DNA of 64,000 bases, taken from positions 4,126,501-4,190,500 of the forward strand of contig JAWUZG010000970.1 of the NCBI GenBank assembly GCA_036785705.1, in the 5' to 3' direction. The notes under the pieces were generated by a model. The model was not told the DNA's origin and made no database searches. It saw nothing but the letters and a program-made list of their open reading frames with translations. A program made the position numbers and the translations under genes. Source of the DNA: Acanthornis magna. Taxonomy: Eukaryota; Chordata; Aves; Passeriformes; Acanthizidae. Positions 1-17,888 of the stretch are shown here, piece by piece (the stretch's first letter is position 1; each line of letters begins with the position of its first letter).

Positions 1-3000
1 AGCAGTGAACAGGAAGGCCTTCTGGACAGAAAGGAGGAGATGCCTTCGCACACAGTTCTCTCTTCCTTCTCATTTATGTCAGGGTTGTAGACATAATCAA
101 GGATACTGAGAAAATAAGAAAATCATGCTAATGTGTCACAATAAAATTAGTGATGAAACACAGCCATAAGGTCTCTTTTACACACAAACCTGGAGACTTT
201 CAACTTCAAGTATGTATTAAAAGTATGATAAGCTTTATATTAAATTTGGCTTTGCAGGAGCTCTAGAACTAGACACAGAATTCCTGATTCAGAAAAGAGC
301 ACACATCTGCTTTGCTCCCTCCCTTAAGTGGCCTGAATATGTTATATAACAGAAAAAAACCCTGCACAGGGCAAGATGCAGGGCAATTTCTGCCTTCCTG
401 TGGTTTACAGGTGAGGCATAAATTTTCAAGCAGTATCAGTGAAAATCTCCTTGCCTCTTCTCACACTGAAGCCTCATTGCATCCCATGAAGTAGCCTCAG
501 ACTCAAGGCAGAACACCATTAATCAGGATGCATAGCTAGGTTGCAGGATGCTGGGCTGAAGGGTCTTGAGTTTGAAGGAGGCTCCCCAGCTTTTTTACCT
601 GCTCATGACAGCAGAGTTGGATTAGATGACCTGTAAATGTACCTTCCAATCCAAACCATTCTGTTATTCCATACATGTGAAATAAAAATTATGGGGATGG
701 ACTGCCACCCACATCTGGAGATTTGATTTGCTTGTTACTGAATGAGTATCTGCAGAGCCACTCCTGGGCTGTACTCTTCACTGTTTACAGGACAAAAGCC
801 GTTCTTTACTGGTACACAATAAGGTTGCAAAGCACCAGTAAGGGTGTTTGATACCCTTTTCTAAAAGCTGCGTTTTAGTTTGAAGGAGGGAGCTAGTACT
901 TGTGAAAGATGTTCACACTGAAGTTTAATCACAGAGGGAAAGGAAGGATATGTGGCATTTATTAGAATAAATCAGAATTACTCAAATTGTGGGACTGCGA
1001 GCAGATGAAGAAGGCATGAGGGAAAGTGGGGCCATAGGGAAGGGACAGTCTGGGAACACAGAGGACCGAGAAACATCCAGGCTGAAAGTGAGTGCAGAAG
1101 TCAGAAGCATGTTAGAATCAGATGCTTGAGAGAAATTAGGAAATATCAGAGTCCAGAGCTGGGAATTCTTTGTGGAATCTGATGACTCCTTATTTCTGCC
1201 TCAGATAATACCGTTTATATGCCTGCTGTTGACTGATGTTACCCAGGTTGGTGTCCTTTCCCTAGCATCCTAGGAAAACTGAGGAACTCAGAGGAGGAGA
1301 GAGAGAAAGAGGCAAGGCAGAGAAGAGCGGCTGAGTTCTGATGTCCTTGAATGGCTCTTGTTGGATCTGCAGGGAGAAGCTGACAGCCTGGCTCTTAATC
1401 TTGCTCTTGCCGCAGTGTTTGGCTGTTGGCCAGCTGGAGAGTGTATCACTGAGGCCGATACAGACTTTCAGCCTCCTTGCATAAGCATTTAAACAGTTTT
1501 CTCTTCAATATGCACCAGATAAGGCCAGGGCCCCAGCTTGCTTGCCTGCATGCTCTTCATGTTTCTATGAGTTGGGATCACATTTGAAAAAATCGCTTGT
1601 AAAATGACATCCAAAGTTCATTTCTTTGTTACTCTTGTAACAAAGATTAATTTTGCTATACTACTGTATTTCCCTCACTGCCAGGATGGGAAATTCACTC
1701 TGTAATGTGATACTCAGCCATAGTACTTGTGCTTCCTACATCACCACGAGTTTTAAAGCTCCTGCCTCCCGCACTTGGCCTCATAGGGAACCACAAGACA
1801 ACAAACGTTTCATGTCTAGTGGGGTTTCACAATACCAAGATACTGTAAAACAAAGGTACTTTAGAGCCATGCAGACAAAAAGTTCTCTGAGGGAAGATGT
1901 CTGGTTTGCTCAGTGGTGGAAAGTGGCTTCTGGTTTCAGGTTCTCCGTGCATTTCAAATATGGTGAAAGGGTGCTAGTGAGTGGCTTAGTTTTATGTGGG
2001 TCACTTGCTCAGGTGCCAGAGGAGTGACTGCTGCTAGCACACAACAAATGCGGCTCTCTAACAAACTTTAGCGCTAGGAGGTATTTTCATATGGGAAGGC
2101 TAAACAGGCTTACCTTGCAGAAAGCTGTAGGAGGGCAAGAAACACAAAAAGTCAAATAGGAAAGGGAAGGGAAAACAGGAAGAAAAACACATCAGGAGAA
2201 CTCTTCATTCCTCAGATTTTATGAGCCTTCATGGATTTAGTGGCAGGGAAGTTGGCATCATGTTAGGAATTCATGACTTTGATCACTGTCCCACTCATAT
2301 GCTAGCATTTCCAAGCTGATGGCAGGGCAGAATTGGCTTCTGTGTAAGATTATGGCCTTTTAGGTGATGACAACTACTTCCATTGATCATGATATGTGTA
2401 TGTTAAAGGAAAAAAACACATTTCTTGTTTGATTACTCTTTCTAAGCCAACAGCATCAAAGCACCAGGCTGCCCTCACTGCTCTCACAGCTGCCGCCTGT
2501 GTCTGTGCTGTATATATGCTAAATTAATTGGAAAAACAGGGACAAAAAGGCATTTAGTTCGGGTCAGCCAGTTGGACTACAGCAAATGCATGACAGGCTT
2601 AATCATTGTCTTTTGCCAAAGAGCAGGTTGGCAAGGGCAGGCACTCCAACCCCTTCTGATGAAATTTGAACTTTTTCCAGTGCCTTTGGAGATGGGATGC
2701 TGTGAGAGAAAGGTCTCCACACAGAGCCCAGACGCTGTGGTATCAACAGGGTGGGATGATGGGGAAGGTTACAGCAGGTTATTTATCTTTTTTCAGCTGT
2801 GAACTCAGCTTTCAGCCTTAGTTCATCACACATAGCATGAGAGGGCGCCACAGCTTTCCCTTCACGAAAATGAGGTAGTTAATTAATGGCGTCTTGTTAA
2901 AAAGCATTGGTCTATGGTGCCATATTAAAAGCACACATATGCAGCAATCTTTCTTCCTCTGCCACCAAGTTTTGTGTATTTTTCATGTGAAGGAACAGTA

Positions 3001-3538
3001 ACAGAAAAAATGCTTCAAAGGACCCATCTCTCTTAATGGCTAACAAAGTTTAGGTCTCCTGAAACGATTTCTATATGAACATGCCATCTTGCACATTCAG
3101 AAAGAGTTAGCTGGCAAATGAAGGGCATGGGTGCAGTGCAGCTCTCAAAGCTCCTTTTTCAATAGCCACGTGGTTTTGAAGATGTAAATGATTCTGAATC
3201 TCAGTATGTATTTCATACTGCAGTAAGAATTACTATGTAATACAGTGTGCATATTTTGTTCTAATTGAAGTGATTTTCCCCTTAACTCCTTGGGGAAAGG
3301 GTATTGAGGGGTGTAAAGATTAAACCAAATATAAAATCATGCTAAAATTGGTCAGAGAAATTTTGCTAATAATGGGTACTGAGAATAATTAATTTCCCAT
3401 CCTTTTTCTTTCCAGGCAGTTAATTTTAGTACATGTGCAACCTAGTCATTATTCTTCAAGAAACAAGTGTGTTACCTTTACACTGTTTATTGTTTAGATA
3501 ACCTGGCTTTTTTGTTTTTCTTCCTCTTTTTCTTCCAG
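1..3538 (+). other. GLI3: Intron 4 of GLI3 (3' part)
   Basis: This is non-coding sequence upstream of exon 5. It holds a degraded CR1 3' end near 600-672 and one CTCF-like core near 2841. The 124-aa ORF at 1653-2027 shows no protein family features and no splice context, so it was not called. Nothing else was recognised. Confidence 0.9.
600..672 (+). repeat. CR1 retrotransposon 3' end (degraded)
   Basis: The run GTTGGATTAGATGACC, then ACCTTCCAATCC and AACCATTCTGTTATTCC, has the wording of the avian CR1 LINE 3' terminus (ggattagatgacc ... ccttccaaccc ... ccattctatgattc). The element is in gene-sense orientation and has several substitutions. The 5' limit is unclear and it may begin upstream near 540. 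CR1 copies are typically 5'-truncated, as here. Confidence 0.8.
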
Positions 3539-3744
3539 GCCTTCTGGCTTATCTAGTAGCCCAACATACTCAGAGCTTCCATTCCTTAGAATTTCCCCGC
3601 ACCGAAATCCTGCTGCAACATCAGAGTCTCCCTTCAGCACCCCTCACCCTTACATTAACCCCTACATGGACTACATCAGGTCCCTGCACAGCAGCCCGTC
3701 CCTCTCCATGATCTCGGCAGCCCGCGGACTCAGCCCAACAGACG
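3539..3744 (+). CDS. GLI3: GLI3 exon 5: N-terminal regulatory segment
   Basis: The exon is 206 nt. It follows a pyrimidine-rich acceptor ending TTCCAG and ends at GACG|GTGAGT. Its first base completes a codon begun upstream (phase 2), 68 full codons follow, and one base is left over (phase 1). The peptide starts [15 protein letters not shown] and continues through [27 protein letters not shown] and AARGLSPTD. It corresponds to about residues 158-226 of human GLI3. This part of GLI proteins is rich in Ser and Pro, lies N-terminal to the fingers, and remains in the processed repressor. The [12 protein letters not shown] block is the best GLI2/GLI3 family marker. No domain fold is visible. The reading is uninterrupted and both borders are consensus. 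Confidence 0.96.
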
Positions 3745-8797
<5,053 letters not shown>

Positions 8798-10230
8798 TGA
8801 TATTTTCTAGAAATATAGATAGTCCTACAAAGGGAACCACGTGTGTTGTTCATGGTCTGACCCAAAAGGGTGCTGATAGAGAAGTGGGAGTCAATATAAG
8901 CCTCCTCCTGAGCCTGGAGGGCCAGGAAATTGATTGCCAAATGCACAAGGGTTATGTCAAGCCTAAAAGTAAACTTTGAAAGAAAGTAGGGAGAGGAGCA
9001 GGACTGCTCCTGAAAACAGGTTATAAATTTTATTTCTAGCAGGACTTGAGTGCTTTTGAACATGTCCTTTTCTATTTGCAATCAGTAACTCACTTTCATA
9101 GTTAGGCTGAGCATTTCCCTCATGAGCTCTCTGTTAATAGAAGGTTTACATCTGTTTTTCTGTTAGGAGAGCATGCCCTTCACATTTTAGAGAGTGCTAG
9201 CTGTGCTTACAAGTTGTGTATCATAGACCAATAGACCAGAGACCACTTGTAAAGTGAAGCAGTTTGCTGAATTCTCAAGGATCCTGACTTAGCTTTCCAC
9301 AATATGAAGAGCCTTCTTTATCCACTTAGCATCTTTCAGTCCTCTAATCTGTCTCTGTTTCTCTGTTGAAGGAGGAAAAGAGAGAACCCCATCCCAAACT
9401 GCTTGCTACTGTTGCTTTTGATCAACCAGAAGAGACTATGCAGAGCATTCCCCTATAGTCATAGATGCTTACATACTTTTCAGGATGTACTCTCGTCCTT
9501 CCAATGAGGGAAATAAAAAATAGTGGCAAGAAAAGGTGGTGATGTTGACTCTTGCTTGGTAATACAGACCAATACAATAGTATTAGACCACCTTGTTTTC
9601 CTGTAGAATTTTTAACTTTTTGTTTGCATGCAGTTTCTTCTTCCTGCTGTTGGCTGCATGCCATAGTCAGTGATCTCAAGGAATGTGGGAGTTGGGAGGT
9701 TTACCTCTGGGACATATGGGAATATAGATAGGTAGCCCTGCGGAACACATGCCTTGGAGTGCGAAGTAGTTGACTGACCAATAATTTTTACAGGAATCAG
9801 GCAAGACAGATAGTTGTGGAACTGGGCAGGAAAGCTATTTTCGTTCTGTTTCCTTGCTAATGAAGGATTTTTTAAATTCAGTTTCTATTATCAGTCTCAC
9901 TGCATTGGTAGCATGCATAAAGAATTTACAGGAATGTACCTTGAGCCCACTGCAGAAACACAAAAAACTCATACAAGTAGTCGGGACTTAAACGAGAAAT
10001 TAATGCGCAGACCTCAATACTAGAAAACTTAAGACTATGATACTTCCTGATTTGGATTTTGCGAGGAATAGGGGGAGATGAGGCACACTGCTAAAGCATT
10101 GAAAGCATATTAATAATATCTTGCAGAATGGAAACTGTTATGCATGGTTCAGGTAATGTAAATTTGCTGCTGTGTTCCAGTTGCAAGAACAAATTCCCAG
10201 CTTGTATGAATGGGCGTGGCTTCATTGAAA

Positions 10231-10320
10231 AGAATCGTAGAATCATAGAATAGTTTGGGTTGGAAGGGAATTTTAAAGGTCATCTAGTCCAACTTCCCTT
10301 GCAATGAGCAGGGATATTTT
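10231..10320 (-). repeat. CR1 retrotransposon 3' end, reverse orientation
   Basis: The sequence AATCGTAGAATCATAGAATA, then GTTTGGGTTGGAAGGG and GGTCATCTAGTCCAACTTCC, is the reverse complement of the avian CR1 terminus, including two copies of the short terminal ATTCTATG-type repeat. It lies opposite to the gene. It is well preserved over about 90 bp; homology beyond 10320 fades. Confidence 0.92.
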
Positions 10321-10779
10321 AAATTTTCAAGGGTTTTAGTTCCTACTGTGAGATTGTGTCTGAATGCATGCAAGTAGCAGTACCAAACTACATACTTGCA
10401 TGCAGATTTGATCAAATGGGTTTATTCAGCTTTTAGAAAGGTAGGTACCCATATGTACGCCAGAAAATTTAAGAAAAATGGAAGATATTGCAGTATTCAT
10501 ACAAATAATGGCATTTGCAGTAGGATCTTCATCTGTTAGTAGAGATGATATATGCTGTAATCTAAACAGAACTGCAGCTTTTGCATCCCAAGAACCTTAT
10601 CACTTCTTACTTAACAGGAAATGTTTTGACCTTTGCCCATAATTTCAGCCCATTCATAAAAGGTACCTAAACACCATCTTTAATAAGGATATTTGTGTTC
10701 ACCAGCTCTAGTAATGATATATTTGAAATGCATACTTTAATTTGTTCTGTGTTTGCTTTTAAAAATTAAGATCACACAT

Positions 10780-11110
10780 TTGAGATTAATTATACCATCA
10801 ACTTTTCAATTAAGCATTATTTCAAAGTTAGAGACAAAAAATGTGTAGCACTATTATGCAAATGGGTTATTTTTAAACAGTAAATAGAGAATTAAAATAA
10901 GAGTGAATCCGAGTAAGGTCACTCAGCTCACCTTCTGTATTTGATGAGAATGTGTTTAGTCAGCCAATAGCTAGTTTTATCTAAATAGAGTATGAAGTTA
11001 CCCTTTTACTTTGTAAAAACTAATTAAAACTATCTTAACTTGCATGGGTATACAGTAAATTAATTGTCATTAAATAGGAATCTGAATGTCCTATCATTCA
11101 TCATGCTAAA
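10780..11110. promoter_or_regulatory. Candidate conserved non-coding element, intron 6
   Basis: This is an AT-rich, repeat-free stretch with a perfect POU octamer ATGCAAAT at 10856-10863, several TAATTA-type words near 11020-11075 and a single retained CpG (AATCCGAG near 10906). Such composition is typical of developmental enhancers in GLI3 introns, but the call is inference without alignment. Confidence 0.25.
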
Positions 11111-12347
11111 GAAAACCCTGTCTTTGTCAGATTTTTAGATTAGAAACGAGAACAAAACAATTAGCAGGAAGCTGATATTAAGTCTTTAAAAAAAAAAACA
11201 ATCAGAATGCCCATGTATGCATTTAATAACAAAGTATAGCAATCAGTGCAAAGCAATGCCATTTGTTTGGATGTTTCTTCTTCAGGATTTGTATGGTGAT
11301 CTTAAAAGTAGTCCTTCGCCTTTGCCCTGTCTTGTCAAAGGAAACAGAAGACACATGAGTGGTTTCCCTCATTATCTGCTATCAAATTCTGAGCAGGTTG
11401 ACTAACTGACTGAAAGGCCGCTGCTCATTTATCCCACACAATAACCAAATAGATACAAGCAAGACATTGTTCTTATTTTGTGAAGCAGGTCTGTCATCTA
11501 ATTGTGGGCTTATACAGCATCTAGCACAGAGATTTGGAATCTCTACCCGCTCCTGCAGTGCAAATAATTATTCCAACATCAGCATGAACTGAGTTCCAAA
11601 GCGTATTACATACAGTTTGTGCAGTTTGGAGACTTCTGTTTTGCTCTGTGGTGCTGGAAAACTGATTTCAAATGGGGTTGATAAGAGTTGGAGAACTGTT
11701 AACCAGAGGTTAAATCTTACCTAAAGTGCAGAAGACTTCTTGAAGCTCTGAAATTCACAGACCATGAACTGTCTAATACACTGCAGAAGAATAAGGCCAA
11801 GACTATGCATGCTTAATTGTAATTTTTCTTCTTCACCCTGTCCTAAGAGACATGAAAACTGGATCAAAATTTTCTTTTGCTTCGATAAAGCTTTTCTGCA
11901 ATTTTGCTGGATAGAGACTCTGAGCACACCTTGCCATCTTCTTGCTTGCTCTGAAAAGGTCAGGTTTACTACCTTTAAGTATTGCATCAAAATAGGAGCA
12001 GAGTAGATGTGGAAGGTATTGACAGTACCACAGTAGCAACAACTGAAATTGCTTGTTGTGTCTGTGAAGATACTGTATGCCAAAACTGTCTTTAAGCACT
12101 AAAACAATTTTAAAAATCACTGTCTTTTGGCTTTGATAGCTGTAATTTCACTTGGGGAATATATTCTACCCTCTTAAATGGCGTTCAGTGGAACACAAGT
12201 GTGTTCCCTGAGATTTCAAGATTCCCCCCAAGATTATTAATACTCTCACTCAGAATAGGAGGTTTCTCTTTTTCAAGGGTATTTGGTATTGACCTATTTC
12301 TTTTAGCATTAGAAACACTGACAGTAACCCAGCTGACCTAAAGAGTT

Positions 12348-12921
12348 TGGCCAGCCATGGTGCATTGACCTTGGCTGGATGGCAGATGGCCACCAAACTG
12401 CTCTATCAGTCCTTCTTCTCAGCTGGACATGGGAGAAAAAATTACATGGAAAACAAATCATAGGTTGAGATAAGGCAGTTTACTCAAGCAAAAGTGAAAG
12501 ATTGCATGTGCAGAAGAGAAAAGAAAACAAAAAATTTTATTCTGTACTTCTCACCAGCAAGCAATGTCCATCCACTGCCTGGGCAGCAGGGGCCATTTCT
12601 CCAGGAGGCAGGCATTGGAAATAACAAATGCTTCCTCGTCCCCTTCTTTTCTTAGCCTTTATATCTGACCTGACCTCATATGGTATGGAATATCTCTTTG
12701 ATCAGTTTGGGTCAGCTGGCTTGGTTGTGTCCCCTCCAAGGATCTCGCCCACCTCTGGCCTACTGACAGGGGGGAGTGTTGGAGAGACAGCGCTGATGCT
12801 GTGCCAGCACTGCTCAGCAGCAGCCAAAACTCTTTTCCAGCTTCCAGTGCAAAACACAGCCCTGTGAGGGCTGCAGTGGAGAAAATGAATGCCATCTCAG
12901 CCAGACCCAAACCCCAGCCCA
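12348..12921 (-). mobile_element. Solo LTR of an avian endogenous retrovirus, minus strand
   Basis: This 574-bp element starts TG (12348) and ends CA (12921) on the + strand, and is flanked by the direct repeat AAGAGTT at 12341-12347 and 12922-12928, a target-site duplication of 6 to 7 bp. Read on the minus strand it shows LTR architecture: a TATAAA box (complement of 12658-12663), then an AATAAA polyadenylation signal (complement of 12536-12541), and a 3' end like a common bird ERV LTR. No internal retroviral coding sequence is present, so it is a solo LTR left by recombination between two LTRs. The 189-aa ORF on the minus strand (12659-13228) crosses the LTR edge and is not a gene. The family name is not known to me. 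Confidence 0.8.
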
Positions 12922-13231
12922 AAGAGTTAAGCCAGAGTAAGAAGCTTTGGACTGGGTTTGATTTCTGTTTGTCAGGCACAGTTGGATAATGAGGGTGGAG
13001 TATCAAAGCCATTTCTTTTTCTCTCATACTGATGACAGATTTATCATTTTGAAAACTAAGACAAAATTTATAAGTTTTCGTAAAGGAAAACAAAATATTT
13101 ACACATCTGTAAACAGAAGCCAGAAGGAAAAGAACGAAAAGAGCTTCAACTTTAACACCCCCCACCCCCACCACAAATGTCCCATGTTCACAGCCTCCAA
13201 TAAAAACTAGTGCTTGAGACATGTCCAAAGA

Positions 13232-13296
13232 AGTTTGATTTAAAGGGAGGGAATAAAAAAGATTTGATGCAGTTTGATTTAAAGGGATGGAATAAA
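13232..13296. repeat. 39-bp tandem duplication, about 1.7 copies
   Basis: AGTTTGATTTAAAGGGA begins at 13232 and again at 13271, so the period is 39 bp. The first 26 bases of each copy differ at one position (gagg versus gatgg). This near-identity suggests a recent local duplication. Confidence 0.9.
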
Positions 13297-16200
13297 TGAT
13301 ACATGTCTGAAGATTGCCTTATAAATGATTAAGCAATGCTAAAAACTTCAACTCAGAAATCAAATTCATGGGCAAATTTGCTGGATGGCATATTCCATTT
13401 TTGAAATTTATGATGGAGATAGATATCTGTTATTTTAGAATTGATCTCCACCTCAGAATAAGATCTTTTCTTCTGACACATGCTGGATTTTTTGTTGGCA
13501 CATTCAAGTCTTTACTGTCAACTACTGACTTCTTATTTCTGTGATGTCTACCACAAAAAGGTGACATTTCTAAGCAAATCTTCACTGTCAGCTTCCATTT
13601 GCATGCTTTGCCAAAGCTGATGTTTTTTTTATCATCACTTCCACAGAGGTAAATGGATTTTCAGTGAATCAGTGCTCCTTCATTTTCTGATTTTAAAGCA
13701 TTATTGAGTAGGGAATGTAATACTTCAGTGGGAGAACACTGTGAGCAGATGAACATCTCAAATTGCTAAATAAATATTGATGTGTTTGTTTTTAAAATAA
13801 ATGCTGGACAAGGCTGGAAAGTTTGGTTTAGTATTCAGAGACACTGACAAATTGTGAACTATTCCTTTTCATAGTAGCATACTAACTAAAACTCATGTTA
13901 TGCTAAATGAATAGTTAAACAAATGTCCTGTAATGAGTAGCCAGCTCACGCTTAAGTTTTTTTAGGCATGTGAGACCTAATTAAACCACAAAGATCTGAA
14001 AAAAACAATAATTCCATTGAATTGTATTTTCAGTTTTGAAAGTTTTGGCCCCCCTTGACATGAATCCCTGTCTCCTGTGGTCAGACTTTGTAGAGCTCTT
14101 GCCTGGTCTCAGCTGTTGGCTCCCTCTGTGCAGCAGAAATGTTCCCTATTTCAGGATATTGTTGGCCCTTAGGAGGCTGTTCCTGTCCCAGTTAGATGGG
14201 GGCGGGGGGGGACTGCCAAAGTCCCAGATCTAGATGGGGCCTGAAACAGGCACTGCCTGGAGGAAAAGAGGAAGCCTGAGAAAACTGTATGTGTGGCTGA
14301 AGCCCAAGCTCTGCCCCTCACAGCTGTAAGGAGTCTCTTTCTTGCTGGCCACAGATCTGGTGCATCCAGAGCGGACGCAGGGATGCCCTGGCAGCAGCTG
14401 GCAGGCAAGGGCAAGGTGTAATGAGCAGTGGGCAGAGTTGCAAGAGCCATAGCATGACTTAGGAAGGGGTAAAGGTGATGGGTTCAGTCCAGAAATGACA
14501 AGGAGGAGGACAAGGGAAATCTTTGCAGTCTTTGAGAATCTGCAGGGCACTGCAGGAAGTACAGTGCCTGTATTTAGCTATGCCCTTGTAAGCCATGATA
14601 AAGCACTTGAATTGTATCCTCATCTGGGGCAAATTACATTACAAGCACTAACTTCAGAGGCATTGTTTTAATTCATTCTGGCTGGACAGTCAGCAGAGGA
14701 GAGTTATGGATGAAAGATGCAAATGCAAATTATTACTGGTTTTGTTCTACCATGGCATGTGTATTGTATTTCCTTGTTAGATATATTGCAGTTTTTTGAA
14801 GCTGCCAATGGTTGTTGTTTCTTATTTTAGCACAAGTAAAAGACCTCTGCCTTTGAAAGACTTGAAGCACAACACTAATAAAATATCAAGCAGACACAGT
14901 ACAATAGCAAGCTCCTAAAAAGGAGATAAAACAGATTACATAAAATAGCATGTAGTAGGTTTTACGAATAAATAAATGGCTATACCTAAATTTTAAGTGA
15001 TGAATCAAGAGCTTGAATATTCATTGAAAGATTGGAGCTGTATGAACTAAGGCTTATTCTGGAGACAGAGCAGGAAGGAACCAAACTATTACCCAGATGC
15101 CAAAGAGGAGAAGGACTATAAATGGAGATCTGATCACACAGTCACACTAGCAATAAAATGGCAGCCCTTGATACTGTATTAAAATCTTGGCTAGCATGCA
15201 CAGAAAGAAGGGAAACCCACTCTGGTGTGTAAGGAAAGCATACTAGCAGATTTTAATACAGCTTGACCTTAAGATGACTCTAATTCGAGTGAGTTGGGCT
15301 CTTCTCTTGGTTAATGGTAGACATGTAAACTTAAATACACTGCAAAAAAATGGTCCTGAAAATAAAGACATTAGGAAAGGCAGACCTATACTGGAAGCTT
15401 GTGGCCAACTGTGAATTATTAGCAAGTTACAGAGAATGTCAGGGACTCTAGGAGAAGTAGCTGTAAAGTAGGCATCAAACCCAAGACCTGCATGACCCTG
15501 GCTGTCAGAATCATTAGGAGTTAGTCCTTTACTACAGGTTAAAGGGATTAAAAAGGTAGAAGCGGCAGTACTGTTAAAGGAAATTGTTCAGTACGCAGTG
15601 GGAAAGCTAATTCTCTCCTTGTTCTCAAGCAAGATAGAAAATAATTAAATAAAGGGAATAAATTTAAGGTGGTATATCTTCGGTCAGGACTGCAGAGAGT
15701 TGGGGTGACATGGTAAAATAGACCAGAAGAGGTAGAGATTTTCAGAACAGGACATAAAATTTAGAAATGTAATACGTATTTATTTAAGTGGTATCTGTAT
15801 GTTTGCCTTCACTTTGCCGCTTTGAAAAGCCTAATCTCCAGTTTTAAAAAAAATTAGCAGTTGTAGGCCCCTATACACCCCAACAAAAGAATATCATGGG
15901 ATCTTGGACAAATTCAAATAAAGCCTACTTTTTCTCAGTCTAACGCTCTTAATGTCAATTTGAATTCTGCTGATAGAGCTGGCCCTTGTAGTGTTTGTTT
16001 AGTCCTGATTTTTAGCTTTGCGTCAAGTATCAACCTGGCAGAATTGCGGTCAACAAAGGAAAAGCTGCCTCTTCATTTCTATACTGTATTTGATGTGTAG
16101 GTTTGGCTTTATGTATTAAAGTGCTGTGGATTTGGGCTTGCTGGTATCCCAGATCTGAACCACCATCTCATTGCTCATGGTTGAATTAATGATGTGAATG

Positions 16201-16354
16201 TCTAAGAAGCCATCAGATTCATAAATCACCAGAAATGAGAGGGATAACTCATAAAAGTATTTTCCTTTTGTTTAGCAATTTATCATTTTGCTTGCACATT
16301 AATAAACAGAGCTCCCCTGAGGTAAGCCATAGGAAGAAAAATTTTTCTGCCTAA

Positions 16355-16699
<345 letters not shown>

Positions 16700-17780
16700 T
16701 AAGAATTGTATTTTCTACCTGAATTGTATATTCTCATTTATGTGTCACACATAAGAATGTGAATGTATACTCACATCTTTAAGTAACTTGTGGGGGTTTT
16801 TTTGTGAATATGTGCGTTTTGCAGTTTCTGTAATGTATGCTCATTGGAGCTTAATTTAAAGTATACAATGTTTTTTGCTTGCTCAGAAAGGTAACCACAA
16901 GGGACTTTTTGGCCTATTATTGCCCAGTACAAGTAATATTTTATCTGATCAGCAGTAACAGTCTGTGTTTCTGTGTCCAGGAATCTGTTTTCAGAGAAGA
17001 AACTCTAGGATAGGTTTGTGACTTAAGTCCCTTGGGTTCTTCTGGCCATAGATACGATGGACTGTAAAATGTTCCTACATTACAATCACCAGAGAGTAAA
17101 GAACAGAAATACGGTGCTGTTCAATTAAAATATTTGGCTTGAACTTCTAGGTATTCAACTCCAATTTTTTTTTTCTTATATTGAAAGATTAGACATTCTG
17201 TGGCTAAATTACTTTTTCTTTTACTTTTTTTTTTTTTTTTTTGTAAACCAAGGAAGTACTGTTATCATCCAGTATCATCAGAAATGTCAGAAATGCTGCG
17301 ATTTTCACTTGGCAGCTTCACTTGTGTGTGCAAGAAAACAGTCAGAAATGGTTGTTCTGGAGGCAGAAGAGGAGAATAACAAATGAAGAGGCAGACAGCA
17401 GTTGTACAGAAAAGGGAAGCTAATAGGGCAGAAGGAGAGGGAACAAAAGGAGTAACGTAAAAAGAAAAAAGGGAGTGGAAGAAAATTAAGAAAAGTAGCA
17501 GAAAAAATGGAGATGCAACTGCAGAACATTCTTGTATTAGTGGCATGGCTATATGTTTACTGAGAAAAACTCCTTTGGTATTCTAAAAAAATAATCCCCC
17601 ACCTCTCCAAAGTGTCAGAAAATGTTTGGTTTGCATTTATAACCCTCAAAGAGTGCTTTCTGGGCTCTGGCTTAACAGCAGCTTCCACCTTCAATTTGCA
17701 ATGAGGCAAAGGAGCAAGTCCCTACAGCAGTTTCTTGAGATGGGACACTCATTTTAGGCAAGGCTCAAAAATATTACCAA

Positions 17781-17888
17781 GGTCAGGGGTTTGATCCCTC
17801 GTATGGGCCATTCACTTAAGAGTCAGATTTGGTGAGCCCTATGGATCCCTCCCAAGTCAAAATATTCTGTGAAATCTGTGAAATGCCT
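17781..17888 (+). repeat. CR1 retrotransposon 3' end
   Basis: GGTTTGATCCCTCGTATGGG, then CCATTCACTTAAGAGT, GGATCCCTCCCAAGTC and AATATTCTGTGAAATCTGTG match a second CR1 subfamily end type, whose terminal repeat is ATTCTGTG rather than ATTCTATG. The element is in gene-sense orientation and truncated at its 5' end. The upstream boundary could be somewhat further left. Confidence 0.8.

Noticed and set aside
1653..2027. 124-codon plus-strand ORF in intron 4
   Set aside because: It has no recognisable domain and no supporting splice or promoter context.
12659..13228. 189-codon minus-strand ORF
   Set aside because: It crosses the LTR boundary into unrelated intron and shows no retroviral or host domain.
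14190..14215. GC box (GGGGGCGGGG) as an intronic promoter
   Set aside because: It is a single motif without a CpG island, initiator or downstream transcript evidence.
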